A stretch of 64,000 nucleotides of DNA, from assembly GCF_009827405.1 (NCBI RefSeq), contig NZ_WTYY01000003.1:1-64000 (forward strand), read 5' to 3'. The notes below the pieces were generated by a model. The model was not told the origin of the DNA. It made no database searches and worked only from the letters and a program-made list of their open reading frames with translations. A program made the position numbers and the translations under genes. Every line of letters begins with the position of its first letter. Position 1 is the first letter of the stretch. Shown piece after piece: positions 42,256-51,986 of this stretch. This DNA is from Alteraurantiacibacter aestuarii (GTDB lineage Bacteria > Pseudomonadota > Alphaproteobacteria > Sphingomonadales > Sphingomonadaceae).

Positions 42256-44664
42256 ATGCGCAAATTGTTGCGCGCCAGCCTGGCCGCCAGTGCCGGTATC
42301 ATGGCGCTTTCAGGTCCGATAGCAACCCAGTCGATGGCGCAGGACGCCTCACATCAGGTCGCGCGGCCCATGGCCGATGCGCCGTACTGGAATGCATCGC
42401 TGCCCACCGATCAGCGCGTGGCAGACCTGCTGGCGCGGATGACGCTGGACGAGAAGATCGCCCAGATCACCACCATCTGGGACAATAAGGTGGAAATCCA
42501 GGACGCGGATTTTGCCTTCAGCCCGGCCCGGGCCAGCGCCGTGCGCCCGCACGGCATCGGCATGATCGCCCGCCCGTCTGACCTGACAGGCCCCACCAGC
42601 CCGCGCGAAAATCCGCCGCGCTCAATCGAGGACAGCCTCGCATATGTGCATGCGGTGCAGGACTGGGCGCGCTCCTCCACGCGGCTGGGCATTCCCGTGC
42701 TGTTCCATGAAGAATCGCTGCACGGCCTGGCCGCACTCAATGCCACCAGCTTCCCGCAATCCATCGGCATGGCGTCCAGCTGGGACCCCGGTCTGGTGCG
42801 CGACGTGAATGACTATATCGCCAGCGAAGTGCGCGCGCGCGGCGTGCATCTGGTGCTTTCCCCGGTGGTGGACGTGGCGCTGGATCCGCGCTGGGGCCGG
42901 ATTGAGGAAACCTTTGGCGAGGACCCCTTCCTGGTTGGCGAGATGGGCGTTGCCGCGGTGGAGGGTCTGCAGGGTCCGGGCCGCGATCACCGCCTGCGCG
43001 ATGGGCAGGTGTTTGCCACGCTCAAGCACATGACCGGCCACGGCCAGCCCGAAAGCGGCACCAATGTCGGCCCCTCACAAGTGTCCGAACGCACCTTGCG
43101 CGAGGTGTTCTTCCCGCCGTTTGAGCAGGTGGTGCGCCGCACGGCCATCGGCGCGGTGATGGCCAGCTACAACGAAATTGACGGCGTGCCTTCGCATTCC
43201 AGCAAATGGCTGCTGGGCGATATATTGCGCGGCGAATGGGGTTTTGGCGGCGCGGTCGTCTCCGATTATTATGCCATCGAACAGATGGCGCAGATCCACC
43301 ATGTCGCGCCCGATATTGCCACCGCTGCGCGCATGGCGCTGGCGGCCGGGGTGGATATCGATCTGCCCGTGGGCGCGGCCTATTCCACGCTGGCGCAATC
43401 CGTGGCCGATGGCACGGTGGATATCGCTACAATCGATCAGGCCGCAGCGCGCATATTGACGATCAAGTTCGATGCCGGCCTGTTTGAAAATCCCTATGGC
43501 GATCTGGCAGCGGCGCAGCGGTCCAACACCGCAGAGGGCATTGCCCTGGCGCGGCGCGCGGCGGAAAGCTCTCTGGTATTGCTCAAGAACGATGGCGTGC
43601 TGCCGCTTGCCCTGCCCGCTGCCGGCGGGGAGCGTCCCACGATCGCGGTTATCGGGCCCAATGCCGATGTTGCGCGGCTGGGCGGCTATTACGGCATTCC
43701 GCGCGCGACCGTGTCTCCGCTGGCGGGCATTCGCGAACTGGTGGGTAACCGGGCCGACATCGTCCATGCGCAAGGCGTGGTGATTACCGAGGATGATGAC
43801 TGGTGGGCCGATGAGGTGACGCTGGCCGATCCGGCAGAAAACGCCGCCCGCATTGCCGAGGCTGTCGAGGCTGCACGCGATGCCGACACCATATTGCTGT
43901 TCATCGGCGATACCGAACAGACCAGCCGCGAGGGCTGGGCCGATGGCCATCTGGGCGATCGCACCGATCTGGACCTGGTGGGGCAGCAGAACGATCTGTT
44001 CCTTGCGTTGAAGGCTCTGGGCAAGCCGATTGTCGCGGTACTGGTGAACGGCCGCCCGCCCAGCTATCCCGCTGTTGCCGAGGGTGCCGATGCCATTCTG
44101 GAAACCTGGTATGCGGGTGAGCAGCAGGGCCATGCCATTGCCGATGCGCTGTTCGGGCGGATCAATCCGGGCGGCAAACTGCCCGTCACCGTGGCGCGCG
44201 ATGTGGGCCAGCTGCCGGTGTTCTACAACTACAAGCCCAGCGCGCGGCGCGGCTATTTGTTCTCCGAAGTCAGCCCGCTTTATCCGTTCGGCTATGGTCT
44301 GTCCTACACCAGCTTTGCCTTCGATGCGCCTATCCTTTCGGCCAGCAGCATCACCGCAGGCCAGGGCGTGACCGTGCGCGTGCCGGTGACCAACACCGGC
44401 AGCATGGCGGGCGATGAAGTGGTGCAGGTCTATCTGCGCGACGATATCAGCACCGTCACCCAGCCGGTGAAGGAACTGGTCGGCTTTTCCCGCGTCACAC
44501 TTGATCCGGGCGAAACGCGCATGGTCGATATCGCCATCCGCCCGCAGAGCTTTGCGCTGTGGAACCGCGATATGGAGCAGGTGGTGGAGCCGGGGACGTT
44601 CACCATCATGACCGGTCCCAATTCGCGCGACGTGACTGAAACCGTGCTGACGGTGACACCGTGA
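42256..44664 (+). CDS. GH3 beta-xylosidase/beta-glucosidase, Sec-exported
   Basis: 802 residues. ATG 42256 follows GGGAGAGGGA; longer starts would run through the operator. Sec leader (MRKLLRASLAASAGIMALSG). Contains PRWGRIEETFGEDPFLVGEMG, KHMTGHGQPESG and the nucleophile Asp337 in VVSDYYAIEQ, then GDTEQTSREGW and the Fn3-like end. The order and the conserved FKAGLFENPYGD-like segment resemble beta-xylosidases/1,4-beta-glucosidases of xylan loci. It is a close paralogue of the following gene and overlaps it by 4 bp. Likely to trim xylo-oligomers in the periplasm. Confidence 0.87.
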   Translation: MRKLLRASLAASAGIMALSGPIATQSMAQDASHQVARPMADAPYWNASLPTDQRVADLLARMTLDEKIAQITTIWDNKVEIQDADFAFSPARASAVRPHGIGMIARPSDLTGPTSPRENPPRSIEDSLAYVHAVQDWARSSTRLGIPVLFHEESLHGLAALNATSFPQSIGMASSWDPGLVRDVNDYIASEVRARGVHLVLSPVVDVALDPRWGRIEETFGEDPFLVGEMGVAAVEGLQGPGRDHRLRDGQVFATLKHMTGHGQPESGTNVGPSQVSERTLREVFFPPFEQVVRRTAIGAVMASYNEIDGVPSHSSKWLLGDILRGEWGFGGAVVSDYYAIEQMAQIHHVAPDIATAARMALAAGVDIDLPVGAAYSTLAQSVADGTVDIATIDQAAARILTIKFDAGLFENPYGDLAAAQRSNTAEGIALARRAAESSLVLLKNDGVLPLALPAAGGERPTIAVIGPNADVARLGGYYGIPRATVSPLAGIRELVGNRADIVHAQGVVITEDDDWWADEVTLADPAENAARIAEAVEAARDADTILLFIGDTEQTSREGWADGHLGDRTDLDLVGQQNDLFLALKALGKPIVAVLVNGRPPSYPAVAEGADAILETWYAGEQQGHAIADALFGRINPGGKLPVTVARDVGQLPVFYNYKPSARRGYLFSEVSPLYPFGYGLSYTSFAFDAPILSASSITAGQGVTVRVPVTNTGSMAGDEVVQVYLRDDISTVTQPVKELVGFSRVTLDPGETRMVDIAIRPQSFALWNRDMEQVVEPGTFTIMTGPNSRDVTETVLTVTP

Positions 44665-47060
44665 TTGCCGGTCTGGCCAGTCGCCGCGGCACACTGAAGC
44701 TGCTGGCGGGCGGAAGCCTTTCGGCAATGGCGGTGGCGTATGCGCCAATGGCTTTCGCGCAAGGCTCCGCGCCGATCTACAAGGATGCCGCCGCTCCCAT
44801 TCCGGCGCGCGTGGCAGACCTGCTGGCGCGCATGACACTGGCCGAAAAGATCCAGCAGATACGCACCGCCTGGCAGGGCAAGGCCGATATGATCGACGAT
44901 CTGGCCTTCAATCCGGCCAAGGCCAGCGCCGCATTCCCCGATGGCATCGGCCATGTCACCCGTCCGTCCGACAAGCGCGGCGTGCCCGGCATATCGGGCG
45001 CGGCAGGCGGCACGGCGGCGCGCTGGCGCACTCCGCGCCAGACGGTGGAGTTCATCAATGCGCTGCAACGCTGGGCGCTGGAAGATACGCGGTTGGGCAT
45101 TCCCGTACTGCTGCATGAGGAATCGCTGCATGGCTACATGGCCACGGAAGCGACCATGTTCCCGCAGGCCATCGCGCTGGCGGGCACTTTCGATACCGAC
45201 CTGATGCGCCGCGTGCAGTCCGTGATCGCCCGCGAAGTGCGCGCGCGCGGCGTGCCGCTGGTGCTCTCCCCCGTGGTGGATATCGTGCGTGACCCGCGCT
45301 GGGGCCGGATTGAGGAAACCTGGGGTGAGGACCCCTATCTGTGCGGCGAAATGGGCGTTGCCGCAGTGGAAGGCCTGCAAGGCGCGGGCAAGTCTGAGAA
45401 GCTGGGCGCGGACAAGGTTTTCGCCACGCTGAAGCACATGACCGGCCACGGCCAGCCCGAAGCGGGCAACAACATCAGCCCGGCGCAGATATCCGAGCGG
45501 GAACTGCGCGAGAATTTCTTCCCGCCCTTCCGCGAAGTGGTGCGCCGCACCTCCATCGGCGCGGTCATGCCCAGCTATAATGAGATCGACGGCGTGCCCA
45601 GCCACGCCAGCACCTGGCTGCTGGGCGATATCTTGCGCGGCGAGTGGGGCTTTGATGGGGTGATCGTCTCCGATTACGGCGGCGTGCATGAACTCGCCAC
45701 GCTGCACCATGTGGCGCTGAATGAAGCCGACGCAGCCCATCAGGCGCTGCTGGCCGGTGTCGACAGCGAACTGCCCGAAGGCCGCGCCTATGCGCTGCTG
45801 GAGGATGAGGTGAACGCCGGGCGCATTCCGGTGGAGCTGATCGACCGGTCCTGCGCGCGCATGCTGACATTCAAATTCCGCGCCGGCCTGTTCGAAAATC
45901 CCTATGGCGACTGGCAGAAGGCGCAGCGCATCACCGGCAATGCGGAGGCGCGCGCGCTGGCTCTGGAAGCGGCGCGCAAGAGCATCTGCCTGCTGACCAA
46001 CAGGAATGGCGCTCTGCCTCTGGACCAGGCGAACATGGGCCGCGTGGCGGTGATCGGACCCAATCATGCGATTGCCCGGCTGGGTGGCTATTCCTCCGTA
46101 CCGAAGCAGACGATTTCGCTGATCGAAGGGCTGCGACAGGTCGCGCCCACTGCCGATTTCGTCACCGCGCAGGGCGTGTTCATCACCACCAGCGAAGACC
46201 GATCACAGGACATTATCGAACTGGCCGACCGGGCGCGGAACCTGCGCCTGATTGCCGAGGCTGTTGCGGTTGCGCGCACCGCAGACACCATCGTGGTGGC
46301 CATCGGCGATACCGAACAGACCAGCCGCGAAGGCTTTGCCGCCAACCATCTGGGTGACCGCACCCAGATCGATATCGTCGGCGAGCAGAACGCGCTGGTC
46401 GATGCGTTGGCCGCACTGGGCAAGCCGCTGGTGGTGTGCGCCATCAATGGCCGTCCGCCCAGCTGGCCCAATGTGGTCGAGAAAGCCGATGCGCTGCTCG
46501 AGTGCTGGTATCCGGGGCAGGAAGGCGGCGTGGCGATGGCGGAGGCCTTGCTCGGCCAGGTCAATCCGGGTGGCAAGCTGCCGGTCAGCGTGGTGCGCAA
46601 TGCCGGGCAGATCCCGCTGTTCTACAACCGCAAGCCCAGCTCCCGCCGCGGCTATCTGTTCGATGACGCGGCGCCCTTGTTCCCCTTTGGCCACGGGCTT
46701 TCCTATACCGACTTCACCATCTCCGCCCCGCGCGTGGCCAAACAGGCTTTCGCCGCTGATGAGAGCGTCGAGGTGGAAGTGGACATCACCAACAGCGGCA
46801 GAACTGCGGGCGATGAAGTGGTGCAGCTTTATATCACCCGCAGCGAGGTTTCGGTCACCAGGCCGGTGCTGGAACTGAAGGGCTTCCGGCGGGTGACCTT
46901 GCAGGCGGGCGAAAGCCGCACCTTGCGCTTCACCCTTGCGCCGCAGCAGCTCGCCTTCTGGAACAGTGATATGGAAGAAGTGAATGAGCCGGGGCCGGTA
47001 ACTCTTTCGGCCGGCAGCAGCAGCGCCCGGCTGCACTCCACCCAGATCGAGGTTATCTGA
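44661..47060 (+). CDS. GH3 beta-xylosidase/beta-glucosidase paralogue, Tat-exported
   Basis: 799 residues from a GTG at 44661 overlapping the previous stop (GTGA). The leader has a twin arginine (ASRRGTLKLLAGG) and ends AFAQG, so this copy probably uses the Tat route while its neighbour uses Sec. The catalytic core parallels the preceding gene: PRWGRIEETWGEDPYLCGEMG, KHMTGHGQPEAG, nucleophile Asp338 in IVSDYGGVHE, and GDTEQTSREGF. The tandem duplication is old, judging by many changes outside the motifs. The two may differ in preference, for example xylose versus glucose or chain length. Two bp separate it from the GH10 gene. Confidence 0.87.
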   Translation: MIAGLASRRGTLKLLAGGSLSAMAVAYAPMAFAQGSAPIYKDAAAPIPARVADLLARMTLAEKIQQIRTAWQGKADMIDDLAFNPAKASAAFPDGIGHVTRPSDKRGVPGISGAAGGTAARWRTPRQTVEFINALQRWALEDTRLGIPVLLHEESLHGYMATEATMFPQAIALAGTFDTDLMRRVQSVIAREVRARGVPLVLSPVVDIVRDPRWGRIEETWGEDPYLCGEMGVAAVEGLQGAGKSEKLGADKVFATLKHMTGHGQPEAGNNISPAQISERELRENFFPPFREVVRRTSIGAVMPSYNEIDGVPSHASTWLLGDILRGEWGFDGVIVSDYGGVHELATLHHVALNEADAAHQALLAGVDSELPEGRAYALLEDEVNAGRIPVELIDRSCARMLTFKFRAGLFENPYGDWQKAQRITGNAEARALALEAARKSICLLTNRNGALPLDQANMGRVAVIGPNHAIARLGGYSSVPKQTISLIEGLRQVAPTADFVTAQGVFITTSEDRSQDIIELADRARNLRLIAEAVAVARTADTIVVAIGDTEQTSREGFAANHLGDRTQIDIVGEQNALVDALAALGKPLVVCAINGRPPSWPNVVEKADALLECWYPGQEGGVAMAEALLGQVNPGGKLPVSVVRNAGQIPLFYNRKPSSRRGYLFDDAAPLFPFGHGLSYTDFTISAPRVAKQAFAADESVEVEVDITNSGRTAGDEVVQLYITRSEVSVTRPVLELKGFRRVTLQAGESRTLRFTLAPQQLAFWNSDMEEVNEPGPVTLSAGSSSARLHSTQIEVI

Positions 47061-47062
47061 CA

Positions 47063-48268
47063 ATGCGCAATGCCCTTCCCATGACCCGCCGCTCTGCCCT
47101 GGCAGGCATGGCCGCACTGCCGCTGATCGGCTGCGGCGCGGAGGAGTTGATAGGCTCCTCCCCCACGTCCACACCGGCCCCCGTGTCACCGCCCGCCACG
47201 CAGTTTCCAACCGTTGCGGGCAGCCTTGATGGGGCCGCAAGCCGTTCTGGCCGGCGCTTTGGCAGCGCGATCTCGTGGAATGGCGGCACCACCGGCGGAT
47301 CGATCCAGAACCCGCGCTATGCCGATGTGGTGAAGGCCGAATGCGGCCTGCTGGTGCCGGAAAACGAAATGAAGTGGCAGTTCACCCGCCCTTCGCCCGA
47401 TGTTTATGATTTCGCCCGCATGGATGCGATTGCCGAATTTGCGCGGACCAATGGCAAGGCGCTGCGCGGGCATACCTTGCTGTGGCACCGCCCGCGCTGG
47501 TTCCCGGACTGGCTCAACAATTACGATTACGGCGCCAATCCCGCGCGCGAGGCCGAGCGCCTGCTGACCGACCATATCCGCACGGTGACGGATCGCTATC
47601 GCGGACAGATCGCCAGCTATGATGTGGTCAATGAGGCCATCGATCATGATCGCAACGCCACCATTGAGACCAGCATGAGCCGCGCAATGGGCAGCCCCGA
47701 AGCGGTGATGGACCTGGCGTTCCACACCGCGCGCGAACAGCTGCCCGATGGCGAGCTGGTGTATAATGATTACATGAGCTGGGAACCCGCCCATGCAGCG
47801 CATTGCAACGATGTGCTGCGCCTGCTGGAGGGCTTCCGCAAGCGCAACGTGCCGGTCGATGCGCTGGGCATCCAGTCTCACATAGAGATTTATTCGGTTG
47901 ATCCGGCCACCGGCGTTGGCCCCTATCGCGAGCGCGAATGGCGCGACTTCATCGATGAGGTCGTGGGCATGGGTTACAAGCTGCTGATCACCGAATTCGA
48001 CGTGAAGGACAAGGCGCTCCCATCCGCTGTCGCGCTTCGTGACGAGAAGGTGGCCGATTACACGCGTCGCTATTTCGATGTGATGCTCGATTATGCCGAG
48101 CTGTCGGACATTCTGGCGTGGGGCATGGTGGACCAGTTCAACTGGTTGCAGGGCTTTGCCCCGCGCGATGACGGGATGGAGGTGCGCGGAACGCCCTATT
48201 CCTCCACCTATCAGCCCAAGCCGATGCGAGAGGCGCTGGCCGCTTCGCTGTTGGACGCCGCAAGCTAA
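47063..48268 (+). CDS. GH10 endo-1,4-beta-xylanase lipoprotein
   Basis: 401 residues. Leader MTRRSALAGMAALPLIGC combines a twin-arginine start with a lipobox (Cys24), then a Pro/Ser/Thr linker of about 25 residues. The single GH10 barrel starts near residue 60: LVPENEMKWQ, HTLLWHRPRWFPDWL, acid/base Glu191 in YDVVNEAID, QSHIEIY, nucleophile Glu311 in ITEFDVKD, and WGMVDQFNWL. It has no binding module. The lipid anchor suggests cutting of xylan or long xylo-oligomers at the membrane. Third and last in the operon; an efficient terminator follows. Confidence 0.92.
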   Translation: MRNALPMTRRSALAGMAALPLIGCGAEELIGSSPTSTPAPVSPPATQFPTVAGSLDGAASRSGRRFGSAISWNGGTTGGSIQNPRYADVVKAECGLLVPENEMKWQFTRPSPDVYDFARMDAIAEFARTNGKALRGHTLLWHRPRWFPDWLNNYDYGANPAREAERLLTDHIRTVTDRYRGQIASYDVVNEAIDHDRNATIETSMSRAMGSPEAVMDLAFHTAREQLPDGELVYNDYMSWEPAHAAHCNDVLRLLEGFRKRNVPVDALGIQSHIEIYSVDPATGVGPYREREWRDFIDEVVGMGYKLLITEFDVKDKALPSAVALRDEKVADYTRRYFDVMLDYAELSDILAWGMVDQFNWLQGFAPRDDGMEVRGTPYSSTYQPKPMREALAASLLDAAS

Positions 48269-48342
48269 TCCCTTCGCGCCGACTGCCGCGCTTGATGGCG
48301 CGCAGTCTGGCGGGAAGTCCCCCGCTCACACTCCACACAAGC

Positions 48343-48371
48343 AAAAGGCCGGCACCAGGTGCCGGCCTTTT
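48343..48371. terminator. Strong bidirectional rho-independent terminator
   Basis: Arms AAAAGGCCGGCACC and GGTGCCGGCCTTTT with a one-base centre, followed by TTTTTCTTT rightward and TTTTGCTT leftward. It ends both the GH10 operon and the convergent TonB-receptor gene. Confidence 0.9.
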
Positions 48372-48461
48372 TCTTTGCCCGGAAAGGAGTCACCCGGGAT
48401 TTCGAGGGGGCCGCCCAGGGAGTGCGGCAGCCCCTTCGTTTCAATTATATCCCGCCAGCCC

Positions 48462-51400
48462 TCAGAACTGACCGCGCAGGATGAAGGAGAACCGGCGATC
48501 GTTCATGAAGTATGAGCGCGGTGCCAGCGCACCCGGATCACCGGTATAGGCCTGCAAGGTGGTGGTCACTTCGTTGAGCAGGTTGACGCCCTGCACACCC
48601 ACCTTGAGGTTATCCGTCAGGCTGTAGAAGATCGACGCATCGAGCTGCCCGGTATCGTCATTGAAGATCGAATAATACGGGAAGATCACGTCGGTCGCCG
48701 TCAGCAGGAACTTCGACCGCCAGTTGTAGGCGGCGCGCATGGACAGCGGACCCTGCTCGAAGAACACCGTGACATTGGCATTGTGACGAGAGAGCTGTTC
48801 AAGCGGCAGATTGCCCGCCGGAACGGTGGAGGTGTTCGGAATATTGCCACCGTTGAGGAAGGTGTTGGGCAGGCCGGAACTGTCGATGAATGTGTAGTTC
48901 GCCGACATGCCAAGTCCGCCAAGCAGGCTCGGCAGGAAGTCGTAGGTCTGCTGGTAAGCCAGCTCGAAACCCTTGACCTTGCCGCTGCCATCGAAGTTGG
49001 CCGGACCGCGCACCAGCACATTCTGCGTGACGCCATTGTTGGTGATCGACCTGTTCGTCACGTCCTGGAAGAAGAAGTCCTTCACATTCTTGTAGAACAG
49101 GTTGCCGGTAAGCGAGCCGACCGTATCGAAATACCATTCGGCGGTCAGATCGAACTGCCATGCAGAAGCCGGACGGATCGAGGGGTTACCCGCGTTCGCC
49201 GTCAGATTGCCGCTCTGGTCCAGACCCAGCGTCAGGAAGTTGCGCAGATAGGAATTGTCCGGACGCGTGATCACCTTCGACGCTGCAAAGCGCAGCAACA
49301 GTTCCGGCGTGACTTCGAAGCGGACATTGAAGCTGGGCAGCCAGTAATCATAGCTGGTGCCAGCGATATCCGACCTGGTCGTCCCGTCGGCAAAGGTTTG
49401 CAGGTCGGCATAACCAGCCGGACCAAGCAGACAGACGCCGCCCGGTGACTGCGCCTCGGTGCCCGGAGGGGCGCCATCCGGGACGGTCGGTTCGCAGCGG
49501 ACATCGTAATCGTCGACAATGTTGAACTGCTGCTGCGTGCCGACACCGATGCTGCCGATCGAACGGACATCGGTGCTGACGTAGCGAACGCCGATATTGC
49601 CGCCCAGACGATGGCCGCCCAGGAAATCATCCGAACCGAAGTTCAGCATGATATAGGCCGACTTGTCATCCTGCGAGATGGGCTGGATGTCCGCCGGCAG
49701 ATACGGCGTTCCGGCGATTGCTCCATCGCGGCCCGACAGGGGATTCCACGAGGGGTTGGCGCCGTAGACGCGTGCCTGATCCTGAATCGACTGGAAGAAG
49801 GCAACGCTGCCGGCATAATCCTGCGTCAGATTGCCATTGTAGTAGAACCCACCCTGCGGTCCGGGCACCTGGCCGCGGAAGAAATTGGGGAATTCGTAAT
49901 AGTCCGAAGAACCGGCCGGTGTGTCGGCAAAGTTGATCGGACGGCTGCCGCTCCACACTTCGCTGAGCATGCCCCAGTTATAGGTGGTGTAGCGAACCGT
50001 CTGGTCGCGGTCCTGATAACGGCCACCGACCTTGACCCGGCGGATGAACGAATCATCGTCGAATTCATATTCCAGGTCGGCACGGATGGCATATTGCTCG
50101 CCCGTGCTATCCTCGATGTGGTCCATCGCCGCACGCCAGAACTGGAAGCGCGGATCGGCGAAATATTCGGACTCGCTGGCGGCCAGCAGCTGCTCGCTGC
50201 CGCGAAGCGCGGGGTCCGGATTTGACCAGGTATAGCCCAGCTGCGCAGGCTTGTGCGGAATGACGACCGGCAGATTGCCCGTCAGATCCAGTTCCTGATC
50301 GGCATAGACGGACCCGAACACACTCACGTCGGTGCTCTGCTTGCGAGAGCTGGTGTAGTGCACGTCGATCATCCCATGCAGGCGATCGGTCAGCTGGCTG
50401 TCCACGTTGAAGCTGTAGTCGGAGTTGGTCGTCTCATCGAACACCTGACGACGCGCCAGCGATTGCTGCAGGCCGCCAACGGGTACGAAAGGCGAGCCGC
50501 CGCCAACCGAAGGATCGTTGGTGTTGGTGGCACCGCGCCAGCCATTGCTGGGATTGGTGATGTAGCCGGACTGGAACAGACCGTTGGCATCATAGGCATA
50601 GTTCTCGAACCCGCCGACCGGGCACTGCGCCCGCGTGGTGGGATCGCCCAGCGACCCGTCGGTGTTGATCACATTGGGACCGTTGGCATTCTGTTCGCAG
50701 CCCAGCGGATAGGTGCCATATTCGGCCAGATCGGGCGCGGTTTCGTAAGTATATTCGCCCCAGTCACTGGTTGAGTGCGAGCGGATGAATTCCGCCGTGA
50801 CGGTGGTCCCGCCGTCGAGCGATTCATACTGCGCGGAAACAGCGATACCATCGCGCTTGCGGTTGAATTCCTGCGTGCGGAACTGGCCACCCAGCGGAGC
50901 AAACAGGCCGGTGTTGTAATCGGCATAGCCATCAGCTCCGGCAGCCCCGGTCGCGCCACATTCCGATCCGTCAACGGGCAGGGTGAATTCGTCGGCAGTG
51001 CCAGGCAGCGGATTGCGGCAAACCTGCACGCCCCCGGTGTTGGCAGAATCAACCAGCGTCCCGTCACGGGTCTGGAAGTTGGTGATCTGCAGGCCATCGG
51101 CCCGGCTGCGCACCTGCGAATAGGAACCGCTGACCAGCACGCCAAAGGTACCGGCTCCGGTTTCCCACGTGTTGCTGATCAGGCCGGACAGGTTGGGCGT
51201 CCATTCCTTGCTGAAGTCGCCATAATTGGCCTCTGCACTGAAGGCGATCTGGAAGCCGTTGTGATCCAGCGGCTTGCGCGTGATCAGGTTGACCGTACCG
51301 GCAAGACCACCTTCGATCATGTCGGCAGTGGCGTTCTTGCTGACGATCACCGAGCCGAGCAGTTCGGAAGGCACATCGGCAAAATTGAGCGCCTGACCGC

Positions 51401-51839
51401 CGACGCCGGCAGCAAAGGCCGTGCGGCCATTGAATTCGGAGCGAACGAAGTTGAGGCCGCGGATAACCACGCCGGAACCTTCGACCGAGAAGTGATCGGG
51501 ATCGTTCGAACCGGCAAAGCGGTTGATCGCGATACCCGGCACGCGCTGAAGCGCCTCGGTTACGGAGCGATCAGGCAGGGCGCCGATATCTTCCGCCGTG
51601 ATTGCATCAACCACAGTGTCCGAATCACGCTTGATGTTCTGGGCCGATGCCAGCGACTGGCGAATACCCGTGACAACGATCAAATCGTCATCATCGGGCG
51701 CCGCATCCTGCGCCATCGCCGCGCCGCTGGCGAGCATGCTGCCGATCACAGCGACCGACGCACCCGCCTTCAACAGACTGCGATTAATCCGAAATTCCGC
51801 GGCTCCAAGGCCGCCACAAAGCGCAGACGCTTTCCTCAC
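48462..51839 (-). CDS. TonB-dependent outer-membrane receptor, probable xylo-oligosaccharide transporter
   Basis: 1125 residues. GTG start at 51839 with GGGGAGGGA 6 bases before. Signal peptide ends AAMAQ; a TonB-box-like DDLIVVTG follows at about 52-59. The plug domain spans roughly 70-200 (DIGALPDRSVTEALQRVPGI, VIVSKNATADMIEGGLAGTV) and is followed by a 22-strand type barrel ending in FSFILRGQF with a terminal Phe. The length and plug sequence match the large sphingomonad/Caulobacter receptors for glycans. With no SusD homologue in the window, it works alone with the TonB complex. It carries the operator at 51856 and is divergent from two halogenase-like genes and a cupin. The likely cargo is glucuronoxylo-oligomers, by context. 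Confidence 0.9.
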   Translation of the reverse strand: MRKASALCGGLGAAEFRINRSLLKAGASVAVIGSMLASGAAMAQDAAPDDDDLIVVTGIRQSLASAQNIKRDSDTVVDAITAEDIGALPDRSVTEALQRVPGIAINRFAGSNDPDHFSVEGSGVVIRGLNFVRSEFNGRTAFAAGVGGQALNFADVPSELLGSVIVSKNATADMIEGGLAGTVNLITRKPLDHNGFQIAFSAEANYGDFSKEWTPNLSGLISNTWETGAGTFGVLVSGSYSQVRSRADGLQITNFQTRDGTLVDSANTGGVQVCRNPLPGTADEFTLPVDGSECGATGAAGADGYADYNTGLFAPLGGQFRTQEFNRKRDGIAVSAQYESLDGGTTVTAEFIRSHSTSDWGEYTYETAPDLAEYGTYPLGCEQNANGPNVINTDGSLGDPTTRAQCPVGGFENYAYDANGLFQSGYITNPSNGWRGATNTNDPSVGGGSPFVPVGGLQQSLARRQVFDETTNSDYSFNVDSQLTDRLHGMIDVHYTSSRKQSTDVSVFGSVYADQELDLTGNLPVVIPHKPAQLGYTWSNPDPALRGSEQLLAASESEYFADPRFQFWRAAMDHIEDSTGEQYAIRADLEYEFDDDSFIRRVKVGGRYQDRDQTVRYTTYNWGMLSEVWSGSRPINFADTPAGSSDYYEFPNFFRGQVPGPQGGFYYNGNLTQDYAGSVAFFQSIQDQARVYGANPSWNPLSGRDGAIAGTPYLPADIQPISQDDKSAYIMLNFGSDDFLGGHRLGGNIGVRYVSTDVRSIGSIGVGTQQQFNIVDDYDVRCEPTVPDGAPPGTEAQSPGGVCLLGPAGYADLQTFADGTTRSDIAGTSYDYWLPSFNVRFEVTPELLLRFAASKVITRPDNSYLRNFLTLGLDQSGNLTANAGNPSIRPASAWQFDLTAEWYFDTVGSLTGNLFYKNVKDFFFQDVTNRSITNNGVTQNVLVRGPANFDGSGKVKGFELAYQQTYDFLPSLLGGLGMSANYTFIDSSGLPNTFLNGGNIPNTSTVPAGNLPLEQLSRHNANVTVFFEQGPLSMRAAYNWRSKFLLTATDVIFPYYSIFNDDTGQLDASIFYSLTDNLKVGVQGVNLLNEVTTTLQAYTGDPGALAPRSYFMNDRRFSFILRGQF

Positions 51840-51855
51840 AAGATGTCCCTCCCCA

Positions 51856-51869
51856 TGTTAGCGCTACCA
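51856..51869. promoter_or_regulatory. LacI-type operator upstream of the TonB receptor
   Basis: TGTTAGCGCTACCA, 13 of 14 bases of the shared palindrome. It is downstream of a -10-like TATTAAT for the leftward receptor gene. A second AGCGCT core lies 21 bp away at 51881-51886. Confidence 0.82.
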
Positions 51870-51941
51870 TTAATATGTGCAGCGCTGATTTTTTTGTTAC
51901 CTCACTGCATATCGACGCAATCCCGCCTTGGCAAGAGGGTG

Positions 51942-51970
51942 TTGTCACGACTAGGATCAACGGCATAAAT
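51942..51970 (+). promoter_or_regulatory. Probable promoter of the halogenase-like/cupin operon
   Basis: TTGTCA (51942-51947), a 17-bp spacer and ATAAAT (51965-51970), 17 bp before the first start codon. It is about 75 bp from the operator, so regulation by the same protein would be indirect or by looping. Confidence 0.5.
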
Positions 51971-51986
51971 AGATGTTGATGGATAA

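Noticed and set aside
43075..44838. A 587-codon open frame opposite the first tandem GH3 (and similar frames at 29708-31339 and 44430-46067)
   Set aside because: Same reason: antisense shadows in high-GC DNA, rich in Arg/His/Gln/Ala with no recognisable fold.
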